Below are positions 1 through 10,454 of a stretch of DNA of 64,000 nucleotides, in pieces (within the stretch, counting starts at the first letter, position 1; every line of letters starts with the position of its first letter). The translations under genes were made by a program, and so were the position numbers. Origin of the DNA: Perilla frutescens (taxonomy: Eukaryota > Streptophyta > Magnoliopsida > Lamiales > Lamiaceae); NCBI GenBank assembly GCA_026008535.1, contig BRKX01000001.1:40812317-40876316 (forward strand), read 5' to 3'. The notes beneath the pieces were generated by a model that made no database searches, was not told the DNA's origin, and saw nothing but the letters and a program-made list of their open reading frames with translations.

Positions 1-59
1 AGCGTATATCTCATGCGTCTGTTGTTGTTTTTTTTTTCTGGCGGTTTGACTAATTATTG

Positions 60-730
60 AACCAAGAACAAAGAAGTATCATTAATAGTAAGATAATATA
101 TCATTATTTATGATATGAAGTATCAGTAGCTCTGAGGTTAATAAAACATTAATTATCAAACCAATAACAAAGATGTAACAGTCACATTAGCTATGAAATG
201 AAGTATCATTAACTATGAAGTGAAGTATCATTAGATATATATCTGGTGAAGTATCATTAATTGTCATGTGAAGTATCATTAATTATGAGATGAAGTATCA
301 TTAACTAGGAAGTGGAGTATAATATGATATTATTGATGATTAAACATTAATTATCGAATCAATAATAGATAAATGTCATTAACTATGAGTGGAGTATCAT
401 TAACTCAAGTATCATTATTTATGAGGTGAAGTATCATAAACTCACATGTGAGTATCATTATTTATAGGGTGAAGTATCATGACCTATGAAGTGGAGTCTC
501 ATTACTATGAAAAAAGTATCACTAATTACAAAAGAAAGTATAACTAATTAGAAAGAAAAATATTAGTTTAAACATAATTTCAAATTGAGAATCGGGTCTA
601 TGAATACAAAAAATTCATTCTTGAGTAAAAATATATATTTCATTATCATAGAGAAAAATATCATTGATTACAAAATAAAGTATCACTAATTACAAAAGAA
701 AGTAACACTAATTACAAATAAAAATATCAT
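60..730. repeat. Degenerate AGTATCATTA tandem repeat
   Basis: A loose array in which the core GAAGTATCATTA recurs about every 20-30 bases, separated by short AT-rich spacers such as ACTATGAAGTG. More than fifteen copies are recognisable and they decay toward 730. The reverse complement core (TGATACTT) recurs at 35820-35990 and 57250-57310, so this is probably subterminal repeat sequence of a dispersed element, not a satellite. No coding sequence is visible. Confidence 0.7.
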
Positions 731-1099
731 TAAAAATCTTTAACAAGATCTCAATCTTCCACTTTGCAAGACCAATAATGACATCCCCAACGCATATGTG
801 ACAACAGGTCGGCTACAAACTCAAAACTCAGAAATAGATCTAAGAATTACTCAAAACAATACAAATCTCCATACACGTAGTAAAATTCGTGAAAAAGAGA
901 GGGGATGGGAGACAAACTTTTATCACAATAAAAAAAACCCTGATTCGAACTCGAAAAAAGAACCCTAGAAAAATTCTCTCAACAAAAGCTATCAAATTTT
1001 CACTAACATTTCACACTGAAGTAGTAGTATATATTTGATTGAACTATTCTCTTCATTAAAATAAAATAAAAATAATAATAGTGATAATAAGAAGGTTTA

Positions 1100-1235
1100 A
1101 GGGATGAGAAACCAACTAGGTTATAGGAGATAACAGTGGAGGAGAAGTTGCCGCGAGAGGGAAGGTTGGCAAGGAAATTGGAAGGGCCGCCACCGTCACC
1201 ATCGCCGCCATCGAAGGTAGCCAAAGCATTGCCCA

Positions 1236-1236
<1 letters not shown>
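1100..1236 (-). pseudogene. Possible truncated coding fragment, DDA1-like (weak)
   Basis: On the minus strand an open frame reads through GNALATFDGGDGDGG and then FLANLPSRGNFSS. The FLxxLPxxxNFSS arrangement resembles the N-terminus of DET1/DDB1-associated protein 1 (DDA1) proteins, small components of CUL4-DDB1 ubiquitin ligases. No in-frame ATG precedes it: the reading frame runs back into a CT microsatellite (1241-1282 on the + strand is GA repeat), and I found no second exon. It could be a gene relic, a captured fragment or chance. The family assignment rests on a short motif. Confidence 0.25.
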
Positions 1237-1240
<4 letters not shown>

Positions 1241-1280
<40 letters not shown>

Positions 1281-1282
1281 GA
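1241..1282. repeat. (GA)n microsatellite
   Basis: About twenty GA units with one GATA interruption. It abuts the possible coding fragment on the minus strand, where it would read as CT repeat just upstream. Confidence 0.95.
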
Positions 1283-1560
1283 GCGCAAATCTCACACGTG
1301 AGAGAGAAAGAAAGAGAGTAAATCTGTATTTTATTTTTTAATTATATATTTTACTTAACTCGGATTCGGGTTGAGATCCGGCTAACGTAAGAGACCTATT
1401 AGACGGTTTTATACAAGTGTGCCTCTTTTTCGAATCCTCTCTTCCTCCTCTACTTAGTTATTTAATTATTTTTATGATATATTTATGATGAGGCCTCCGA
1501 ATTTCTGATCTAAAATTGGGAGAAACTTTAGCCTTTGAGAAACTCATGTTGTTTTTTCTA

Positions 1561-2237
1561 AGGTTAATAGGTTCTAATATCACAACATTTTCATCTTTTT
1601 TGTTTTTTCACATAACGTTTCAATTTTTGCAATAATGCCATAACTTTATCTTTTTGTTGGAATTAAGCCATACGATGAAAAATAATATGACGTGATCTAA
1701 ATTTTTACACTTTTGCACTCATAATCTGATGTAGCATAAAATAAATTAGAGTATCTCTTCCATGCGATGCTCAGATGTGATACGTATAATTTTATTTGGT
1801 TGAAATTATAATTATGAAAAAATTAATAAAATAATTACAACGAAATAAATTAAATTTATAACCTTTTGAATTATAGAAATTTTTGTATTATTAATTTTCT
1901 ATTAATTGTAATATACCATTGTGTTCATTATTAATATGATGTGGTATAAATTAAATTAGAATATATACCGTTCGATGCATAAATGTGATATGCATAATTA
2001 TATTTGTAAGAAATTATAATCATGAAAAATTTAAGAAAATTATTACAAGAAAATAAAATCATGATATATCAGATTAAAAATGTGCATATATAAAAAATTA
2101 AGCAACCTGAGATTAATTTTAATCTCATGTCTTAATTGCAACAAAAATGTAAAGTTTTGAAAATATTACAAAAACTGAAACGTTGTGTGAAAAATCAAAA
2201 AATGTGTAAAGGTTGTGATATTATAGCCTATTAACCC
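1561..2237. mobile_element. MULE-type MITE, 677 bp, 9-bp target duplication
   Basis: Long terminal inverted repeats begin AGGTTAATAGG on the left and, read from the right end inward, GGGTTAATAGG. They stay alignable for about 80 bases, including the shared stretch TAATATCACAAC. The element is flanked by a perfect 9-bp direct repeat TTTTTTCTA at 1552-1560 and 2238-2246, the duplication length typical of Mutator-like elements. The interior is AT-rich and non-coding, so it is non-autonomous. Confidence 0.88.
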
Positions 2238-2390
2238 TTTTTTCTACACTTATTTACGGAGATTAAGAACTATTTTTTTACGATTCATGAGTTGTTTTAA
2301 TATGTTTATAATTAATTGTTGGGAAATTTTTGTGCATGTGAGTGTACGTGCGTAGATCTACAAATGAGTTTAGGTGGTTTTATTTATTTT

Positions 2391-2607
2391 TTTGTTGTCG
2401 AAGGTAACTCGCAGCTGCTATCGAAGTGGGCACTGGGTAAATCCCACCCCTGTGTAATAGCCTGCAGACCACACAGGAGAGGTAAACCACACTTGGCAGG
2501 CCAGGTGTGATAGGCTCACACCTAGTGGTGTTGGTAGTGTGATCGAACTTGAGACATTTGGCATCAAAATAACACTAGTCCACCACTAGGCCATCCCCAA
2601 GGGGACA
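2391..2607 (-). mobile_element. tRNA-derived SINE, copy 1
   Basis: Read on the minus strand the element starts near GGGGATGGCCTAGTGGTGG. This contains a good pol III box A (TGGCCTAGTGG), followed about 40 bases later by a box B-like AAGTTCGATCA. The body then runs to an A-rich tail at 2380-2395. Copy 2 directly downstream is closely similar, and more diverged copies lie at 15346 and 25973. No target duplication was found for this copy. Confidence 0.75.
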
Positions 2608-2624
2608 CGTTGGATATGCTCTTT

Positions 2625-2844
2625 TTTGTTTGGATGTCGAGGGTAACCCGCAGCCGCTATCGTGGTGCGCACTAAGTAAACTCCGTCCTTGTGTAATAGC
2701 CTACAAACCTACACAGGGGAGGTAAACCACACTTGGCAAGCCAAGTGTGACAGGTTCACACCTAGTGGTGTTGGTGATGGGTCGAACTTGAGATCTTTGA
2801 CTTCAAGAAACACCACTCCACCACTAGGCCATACCCAATGGGAC
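2625..2844 (-). mobile_element. tRNA-derived SINE, copy 2, inserted beside copy 1
   Basis: Same family and orientation as copy 1. Box A is the complement of 2821-2831 and box B the complement of 2779-2788 (AGTTCGACCC). It is flanked by a near-identical direct repeat ending CGTTGGATATGCTCTT at 2609-2624 and 2846-2861, which fits a retroposition target duplication. Because copy 1 also ends at that repeat, a tandem duplication of a SINE plus flank is an alternative. Confidence 0.78.
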
Positions 2845-2861
2845 TCGTTGGATATGCTCTT

Positions 2862-5489
2862 GTTTTTATAAGCTAAGGTGTAAGGTAAAATCATTTTAAT
2901 TAAGGATAATTTTATTCACAATCCCAACTTCTTTACAACCCACTATATTAATTATAATATAAATATATTTTTAGATCTTTTTGACCCTATAACTCGAACT
3001 AATTAAAAAATATAGCAACATAAAATGCAACCCCAACTAATTTAAAATAAAGAAAATAAACTATAACCCCCAATGTGTAGCCATCACTACTTAAAATCTA
3101 TAATAAAATAAAATACACCCCCATTTTATAGCCATCACTGTTTTAAAAACTCTACCAACCTAAAATTCAACTCCAATTTATTGCCCCCCAAACCATCTTT
3201 ATAATAAGAAAAGATGAAAAATGAAATAAAAGAAAAATACGAATAATCTTTATTAATTAATTCTTGGATATGTGAAAAAAAAAACATAATGCACATGATT
3301 AAAGTTGTGTCGCATATATGAGCAACACCATCTTATGTTCTTACTGAACTTAACTGCAGTTGCAATGTGGAGGATTGACGCATAGTCATTTCGCGCTTAA
3401 AATAATATTTATACTCATGTGCCTATAGCGAGCATAGCTAACTATGATTCTATCTTTGGGTCACCAATCATAAAATGGAGTTCAGTTTGTATCGTCACCT
3501 TACTAGAATGTAAATCTACAAAATAACTAAAGAGAATATCAAAGAACAAAAGTTTTCGGAGTTTGAACTATAATTTGATTTAGGCTTAATTCACTCGATT
3601 ATGGACACACCGATGTTCCTGCATTACTAAGTCACCCAGTTATGGAGACTAGATTCCTCGCTACGTCTCCTCATTCGTCCGTTCAGAATAGGTTTAAAAG
3701 TGATCCCTCATCGATTAAACTCTTAACCTATCACCCACCCACCTTATTCCCCAAAGAGATGTAAATGAATAGGCAGCGGTGTGCTCTAGATGAACCCAAG
3801 TTTGTTGTATTTACTGATTCCTCGTGTGCCCACAACAATACACTGGTTTTCCATTTACTATTTGAATTAACACAATCACGATTCGCTAATTCAATTAGTC
3901 CTTGTGTGCCCTCTATAAGTAAAGAGTGATAAGCCACATTAGTCATTTTAAACACATACTCACTTGGAACAAGATCAAAAATCGGCAAAAACCATTCATG
4001 CAGTAATATATACCCACACGGCCTCAAGAGTTCAGAATTTTGCCTAAACCATTATCTATCGTTCAAATCCCAGAAATGGAAATCTAACTACTCATGCTAG
4101 ACGCAATTAAAATTGCAGAATTTAAAGACATAATGAAAAGAAATGAACTTATTGATTTAAATAGATAAACGGCTCAACTCCAGCAATGAGCATAAAACAA
4201 AATCCTAATTCCCGATGGCATAAGGCTTCTCAGATGGTTTGGCTGCCCGAGTTTAATTCTGGACCAAGAACTGCCCAGGAGGCGAGATCGACCCGAATAT
4301 ATTGGGTTGACAGGCTCATAGCTAAAAACACACCTTTGGAATCGACCTAGAGAGCCGGGTTGATCAAGCACCATTCACTCGCAGGATAAGTATGTTTCCT
4401 TCTTAAGTTAGTCACTTAAAATGAGAAAATTTTAGAAGGAAACTCACACATTATACTTAGAGAGAGTTCTTTTAAGGATGGATTCTCTTAATTCTACATG
4501 TGAAGATTATCGGTATTATCTATTTTTTATCTATGAATATTCAAACTATTTATTTATAGTTTTAAATTATGTCTAGCTATATTTTGACTAGGTTCTAGAG
4601 TTGTGAATACTAGGTATTTTATGATTATGATTTGATTTATTTATTTTTCATAATTTTTGGGTACAAAAATCTATGTTCTTGTTTCTCATGTATGAATGTC
4701 TGATCACCATTTATCTATGTTAGTCAATTAATTAAAAGGACCGAAATGTGAATAATTAATCGGTGAAAATATAAAATTTCACGTTATGTATGTTTAGAAG
4801 GATTGAGAAGTGAATAAACAATACATAGTATTTATAAATATTTGTGGGCTTACTGTGAGTGATAACATGGTGTGCAAATGATTGATAGATGAAGTGTATG
4901 CTTATTATGTTCATATTATGACATGTTTCTTTGAATAATTTGATAACAACTTCATGATTGTCTACCATTGATGATTTAAAATTGGTTACAAAATCAGTGA
5001 ATAATTATAAATGAAATAGTACGAGCATTTCTTTGAATCTACCTTTAATTATTATCAAGTTTCGTGATTTTTTTAATTGATTCTTAATTAAGTTTTTAAT
5101 TTATTTTCATGTGTTTATTTTATTTTATTCTAAATTATTAAGAAAACTCCAAAAATAAGTTAGTGTTTATATATTAAACTAAGTGTCTACGGTTGATTGC
5201 ACAAAATAATTAAGCAGTCTATGTGAGAAAAGGATACTCTTACTTGGGTAAGTATTATAGTAATACTGTACAATTACTGAAAAATCTGATAAAAATTAGA
5301 TCATTTTCGTTAGTACCTCGAGTCCTCTGGGATAGGGATGCTACATGTCTAATATATATGGCTTATGTCAATGGGTGGTACATGTATTCAAAGTAATCAA
5401 ATTCAACCATCAAAACTAAACCTTAATTAACAACTTAAACATAGAAAAACTAACATATCTATAAGGTTTTGAAGACAATCAGATAAATA
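2862..5489. other. Gene-free AT-rich intergenic DNA
   Basis: No supportable gene. At about 3050-3170 a short degenerate repeat carries TAGCCATCACT twice, about 80 bases apart. The stretch 3590-4380 is less AT-rich and has short open frames on the minus strand, but none has recognisable domains. It may be old retroelement sequence. Confidence 0.5.
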
Positions 5490-5626
5490 TTACTCCTTCC
5501 ATTACATAATTGTAGTTCATTATTCTTTTATGGGATGCCCAAAATTATAGTCCTATTTTTTAATTGAGATTGTATTAAAACATTCTTTTACAAATATAAA
5601 CATATTTAATATAGTATCTATACTTA
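5490..5626. repeat. Possible Stowaway-like MITE end, split by the PIF element
   Basis: The stretch starting CTCCTTCCATTACATAATTG resembles the left terminus of plant Stowaway/Tc1-mariner MITEs. A matching right terminus was not found beyond the PIF/Harbinger insertion at 5627-10821, so the call is tentative. Confidence 0.3.
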
Positions 5627-5689
5627 GGGGGGGTGTATTGGATGTGGATTTCGTTGGATTTCATTGGATTTTTAAAATCCACGTGTATT

Positions 5690-5835
5690 CAATCCAGACT
5701 TTTAAAAGTCCAACGAAATTCTGGTGTATTCAATCCAGACTTTTAAAAGTCCAATGAAATCCTGGTGTATTCAATCACGACTTTTAAAAGTCCATCAAAA
5801 TTTTGAGGTATTCAACAATCCACGGACTTTAAAAA
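5690..5835. repeat. Subterminal tandem repeat of the PIF element
   Basis: Three to four copies of a unit of about 43 bases built on ATTCAATCCAGACTTTTAAA followed by AGTCCAACGAAAT. The last copies are degenerate. The position just inside the left terminal repeat suggests transposase/ORF1 binding sites, which is inferred from the position only. Confidence 0.8.
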
Positions 5836-5981
5836 GTCATTGATTTCGTTGGATTTCGGATGGATTTCACGTGAAAATTATGAAGGATGAAATCCGACCT
5901 CCAGACACGAGATTTTGATGGATTTGGAAAATTCGGGGAGCGTTGTGACCCAGCGGCCGGTGGGTACACGAAATTGGGACT

Positions 5982-6071
5982 CCCAGCGGTCGCTCGACCC
6001 AACGACCGCTGGATACGCTGAGGATGGCACCTCAGCGTATCCAGCGGCCGTTGGGTCGAGCGACCGCTGGG
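5982..6071. repeat. GC-rich 42-bp-arm hairpin in the PIF element
   Basis: The left arm 5982-6023 and right arm 6030-6071 are inverted copies with a single mismatch, separated by a 6-base loop. The arms are built from the self-complementary core CCAGCGGCCGCTGG and its variants. It sits about 365 bases upstream of ORF1. Related hairpins lie at 9486-9569 and in the cluster at 10455-10640. Confidence 0.95.
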
Positions 6072-6436
6072 CCTGGCATAATCCGCTAATAAATATTCAT
6101 TCACGGTCTCTTTTTTCCTCCACAATTTCTCTACGAACGGCAGCGGCGGCAACGATTATTATTCCCTAGCGGTGGCGCCTACAATCTTCATCAGGTACTC
6201 TTCATACTATTTGATTATGATTATTATTTTTAACTCGTGTATTCATTATTGATTAAATTTGTCTTGAATTTATGGCATGTAAGAACAAAAAAAATTTACA
6301 TTAAATTTTAAATTACTCTCTTTTGGTTTTGATATAATGTGACTGATTATTAAATCATAGATAACTAGTATATATGGTGTTATTATTAATGATAAGATGA
6401 TTAATAGTGTATACACCATAATATATTAGTACTATC

Positions 6437-7470
6437 ATGGGGGACTCATAACAAGATTCGAAAAAGAGGACATCTTATGAACCTTGGAGTAAGGAAGAGA
6501 CTGACCTTCTGCTAGAACTTATGGTTGATGGTGCGCGTCGCGGATGGCGTGATAATAGTGGCATATTTAGCAAAGCCACTGTGGAAGAAAGAATACTTAC
6601 TGTGTTTAATGAAAGACTCGGGTGTAATAGGACCTACAATAATTATCAAAGCCGGCTCAAATGGTTTAAGAGTCGTTGGATCGGTTATTCGAACCTATTG
6701 AAGTATAGTTCTGGTTTTGGATATGACGATAATATGAAAAAATTCACGGCTACAGATGAAGTGTGGGATGCGTACTTATCGGTATGTATCATATTGGAAA
6801 AAAATTATTATTCAATATTTTTATTTAATTAATAAAGTGAATTAATTATTTTGATTTTATTTTTTTATAGTCTCACCCGAAAGACACACACTTGCGATAT
6901 GGAGATACCACTGATTATGAGGATTTGAGGATTGCGGTGGGTAATGGTGTTGCCGTCGGAAGAAATTCAATTGGGTTCGGAATTGCTACTGATGCAAATA
7001 CATTAGGAGAAGATGAAAATAGAAATGCGCGCATAGAAGATTTAACGTTTGATCCTGAGAATGATGCGTTTGTCGCACTATCACAAGATGAGCAACCGCC
7101 GTCTAGTTTCACACCACCTTCTGGGCAGCCTGAAGTTACTAAGAGCTCCACTCAAAGACCGAAGCAAGCCAAAAGAAGTAGAACTCAGTATGAAGCAACT
7201 TCTGGCTCTAGTGAAAAGATCATGGCAGAGGTGAAAGCACTGTTTGGTGAAGTTCACGGTCTCTTACTGAAAAGAGATAGCGAATTGGAGAAAAGAGAAA
7301 AAGAAAGATCGTACACTACATGGGATGCAATCAAAGAGATCCCAAATTTGGATGCAGACACTCGGATTAAGGCATTTGACTTGCTTGTCACGAAGTCCCA
7401 AAAAGATGGTTTTTTAAAGATGAGTGTTGAGGAACGAGCTCAGTGGATAGCTTACAAGATTAAGAAATAG
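6437..7470 (+). pseudogene. PIF/Harbinger ORF1, Myb/SANT-like DNA-binding protein
   Basis: Two exons: 6437-6781 and 6871-7470, with GTATGT donor, TATAG acceptor and phase kept. Exon 1 encodes a plant Myb/SANT-like domain (W-S-K-E-E near the start, LLELM, NNYQSRLKWFK, then F-T-A-T-D-E-V-W). Exon 2 holds the S-H-P-K linker and a lysine-rich C-terminus (K-R-E-K-E-R region). In this superfamily ORF1 helps target transposase to element ends and import it to the nucleus. The natural start at 6437 is followed at codon 5 by TAA (6449-6451), probably from CAA. A downstream ATG at 6521 would skip the beginning of the domain. Apart from that stop the protein reads through to TAG at 7468. Confidence 0.85.
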
Positions 7471-7739
7471 GGATATTTTGCTTCATATTTGACATACTTT
7501 GATGTTGATTTATTATTATTTTTTTGGATGTCTTGTTAGAATTTATGTTGATTATTTATTTGATGTTATGAATTATGTTTTTTGATTATTTAACATGTTT
7601 GGTTTATTCGAAATTAACATTATGTTTTTTTAGGTAAATTTTTTTTTATTTGTTGATTTATTAAGTTGTATGCATTTGGATATATTTTTTATTTAACACA
7701 ATTGCTGTAATCAAGAAATTTTATTTGTTTAAATGTAGC

Positions 7740-9205
7740 ATGGAACATCATGAAATATTGGAAGAAGAAATAGAAAATGAAGAGATGGAAGAAGAAATTG
7801 ATGAGAAAGAGGAGACAGAATTCTATGAAAATGTTAAGCTCTTACTATTGACAGCCAAGACAGTGTTAACACTATTAGGGGAAATTGATATGATGCGTCA
7901 GCATATTGAACATTCTTTGCAGCGACGACCAATTACGAGAATTGGATATCATTTTGTTAAAGATATGATTGAAGAAGATCCACAAAGTTTTCGACAGTTG
8001 TATAGAATGTATCCTGATGCGTTTCTGAAGTTATGCTCTATCATAAGAGATAAAACGCCTCTACAAGATACAAGACACATATGTGTTGAAGAAATGGTGG
8101 CAACATTCTTGATCATTGTCGGGCACAACGACATATATTGTAATGTTCGTCAAAGATTCAGTCGTTCTCATTTTTCCACAAGTCAAAATTTCAACAAAGT
8201 ATTAAAGGCATTGAACATGATAGCACCGGACATGATGGTTAAGCCGTCTATACAGACCCCAGCTAAAATTCAGGATTGCACAAGATTTATGCCTTTTTTT
8301 AAGGTATGTATCATTTATTATGTAATGTATTTTAAACGTTTTATTTGTTTATATATTATCTTGACTTTATTTTAGGATTGCATCGGAGCTATAGATGGAA
8401 CTCATATTCCGGCAACGATAACAGGCCGAGAAGTAAGCAGTTTTTGTAATCGTCATGGTATGCAATCACAGAATGTTTTGGCAGCTTGCAACTTTGATTT
8501 GCAGTTCATGTATGTGCTAAGTGGATGGGAAGGTTCAGCACATGACTCCAAGCTTTTAAGTGATGCATTATCTAGAACAAATGGCCTTCAGGTGCCACAA
8601 GGTATGTACCATATTTATAATTGTGTGTGTTTTTTTAAATAGTGTAAAGGCATCTATTTGACAAATAATAATAAAATTGTTTTGTTGTAGGTAAATATTT
8701 TCTGGTGGATTGTGGATTTGCTAATAGACGTCAGTTTTTAGCTCCTTTACGTGGTGTTCGATATCATTTAAAAGATTTTGGTGATCAAGGTCGTCACCCC
8801 AGAAATGTAAGTGAATTATTCAATCTCCGTCATGCATCGTTAAGGAATGTGATTGAGAGGATTTTTGGTGTCTTCAAATCTAGATTCACAATTTTCAAAA
8901 CGGCACCTCCCTTCTCATTTCAAATCCAAGCTGAATTAGTTTTGGCTTGTGCTGGTTTACACAATTTTCTCCGAAAAGAGTGCCGCTCTGATGAATTTCC
9001 AGTGGAATATGAAGGAGATGAAGATTTACCACTTCCTCCTCCGGAAGAAGAAAAAATGGAATGACTATCTCAAAGCCAACTACAACAAAGAACGGAAGCT
9101 AATGCATAGAGAATGAGCATTGCCAATGCTATGTGGGAAGCGAGGCCCACGTATAACAGCGATGGAAATGATGATGATGAAACTAAAGATGAAAATGCTG
9201 AGTAA
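7740..9205 (+). pseudogene. PIF/Harbinger DDE transposase, C-terminus cut by nonsense codons
   Basis: Exons 7740-8303, 8376-8601 and 8691-9064 join in frame to give 387 codons. The DDE nuclease core is visible: first Asp in IGAIDGTHIPA, second Asp in FLVDCGFANR and Glu in RNVIERIFGVFKSRF, with the family motif HDSKLL between them. The protein ends at TGA 9062-9064. In the same frame, however, family-like C-terminal sequence continues (LSQSQLQQRTEAN, then SIANAMWEARPTYNS) through a second stop, TAG 9107-9109, to TAA 9203-9205. About 46 residues of the ancestral tail are therefore lost. Catalytic residues and splice sites look intact, so function is possible but uncertain. Confidence 0.88.
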
Positions 9206-9485
9206 TATTTTTTTTAATTGACTATGAAACATTGACTATAATTGGTATTTTATAAACAATTTGTGCTTATTGTGTTAAATTTTTATAAAGAATTTGAATC
9301 ACACATTTTTTTATAATTGTTGTATTTTTCTTCCACAACTTGTGTATCCGATGAAACATCATACTTACGTAGTAGACATAAAAATAGTTGAAAATCCACA
9401 TGATAAAAAAATATTCGTCAAACACCGTTTTATGTAAAAAACATAAAGTCCAACGGCCGCTGGTTGTGAGCGGCCGTTCGGACGG

Positions 9486-9569
9486 CCATAATTCAAGCCC
9501 AGCGGCCGCTTTCTGCCCCACGTTCCCAGCGCGCGCTGGATCCCAGCGGCCGCTGGGCTTGAATTATGG
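9486..9569. repeat. GC-rich 25-bp-arm perfect hairpin in the PIF element
   Basis: Arms 9486-9510 and 9545-9569 are perfect inverted copies ending in AGCGGCCGCT, with a 34-base spacer that itself contains the palindrome CCAGCGCGCGCTGG. It lies between the transposase and the minus-strand ORF. Confidence 0.95.
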
Positions 9570-9595
9570 TTCCTTTTTTTTCCCCTACGAACAAG

Positions 9596-10285
9596 TTACG
9601 AGTATATGTGTTCTATTTTATCGAAACTATTGTACGACCAAATGAAGTTTGAAATGCAAACTTTTGTGCCCCTCAACGCACAACACAACAAATACACCTC
9701 ATTCGCGTTCACTTTATTCGCCTGCTCTTTCCCAAACACATTGTAAGCAAGGAATTTGTGCACAATTGCCAATGCCGGGTCTTGAATGTACCCATTCGAC
9801 TTACCCGTATTATTCCAATTATCAAACCCAGTCAATTCACGCCAACCCGCTTCCACACTAAACGAATTGGGTCTCCCCCGTTCCCCACCAATAGGAAATC
9901 CAAACACAGTTTTCATTCTAGGCAAACTAATTTGGTAGTCTCTCCCGTTCATCCTAACCCCAAGCTTCTTATGTTCATCAATCACATACATAGTAGACAA
10001 AAATTCATAGCACAAGTCTCCATAACCAAAATAATCAACATGCTTAGCATAGTGTTCTAACCCCAAAACCTTCAAATATTTCGTCACTTTTGCAACAATT
10101 TTTAAATCTTTCAACAAATCCCAATCAAGGTAACGAGGCATGGTAACCATAGATTCATTGAATTTTGTAAAGAGTTGTCCCTCCCATTCAGTTTTTAGAG
10201 GAAATGGACATTCGTACCTCGTCGTGAGGTCCTCCTCTTCGACTTCTTCGTGTGCCCCGATGTTGGGATTCTTCGTGCGAGACAT
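9596..10285 (-). CDS. Third ORF of the PIF element, Athila ORF1-like
   Basis: An uninterrupted 229-codon frame opposite to the transposase, starting at ATG 10283-10285. The protein has the pattern RYLDWDLLK, then LKVLGLEHYAKHVDYF, LCYEFLSTMYV and MKTVFGFPIGGERGRP. This resembles the plant 'Arabidopsis retrotransposon ORF-1/Athila' putative transposon domain (LxxLGLxxF, EFLxxL and FGFP-type motifs). PIF/Harbinger elements normally have only two genes, so this looks like a captured coding region. It lies between two GC-rich hairpin blocks and may begin in the right-hand one, which would then be its promoter or leader. It is clean of stops although the other two genes are damaged. Function unknown; the family call is from motif resemblance. 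Confidence 0.6.
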   Translation of the reverse strand: MSRTKNPNIGAHEEVEEEDLTTRYECPFPLKTEWEGQLFTKFNESMVTMPRYLDWDLLKDLKIVAKVTKYLKVLGLEHYAKHVDYFGYGDLCYEFLSTMYVIDEHKKLGVRMNGRDYQISLPRMKTVFGFPIGGERGRPNSFSVEAGWRELTGFDNWNNTGKSNGYIQDPALAIVHKFLAYNVFGKEQANKVNANEVYLLCCALRGTKVCISNFIWSYNSFDKIEHIYS

Positions 10286-10454
10286 GATTGAATGTGGTAG
10301 GTCGTGGGCTTCGAACGGTCGGTGGAGCGGTGGCTGGAGTGCAGCGGCGGCTGGATTTGAGGAAGAATTTTAATTTTCGCGTTTTCTGCTGTGAAATGAT
10401 TTTTAGGGCCTGTTCTGCCCGATTTGAGGCTTTCTGCCCATTTAAACTCTTTAT

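Noticed and set aside
1136..1321. Open frame with long Arg-Glu repeat
   Set aside because: It is a translation of the GA microsatellite; no domain or gene context.
3731..4374. Two minus-strand open frames of 98 and 66 codons
   Set aside because: No recognisable domains, composition like intergenic DNA, and no splice-compatible neighbours.
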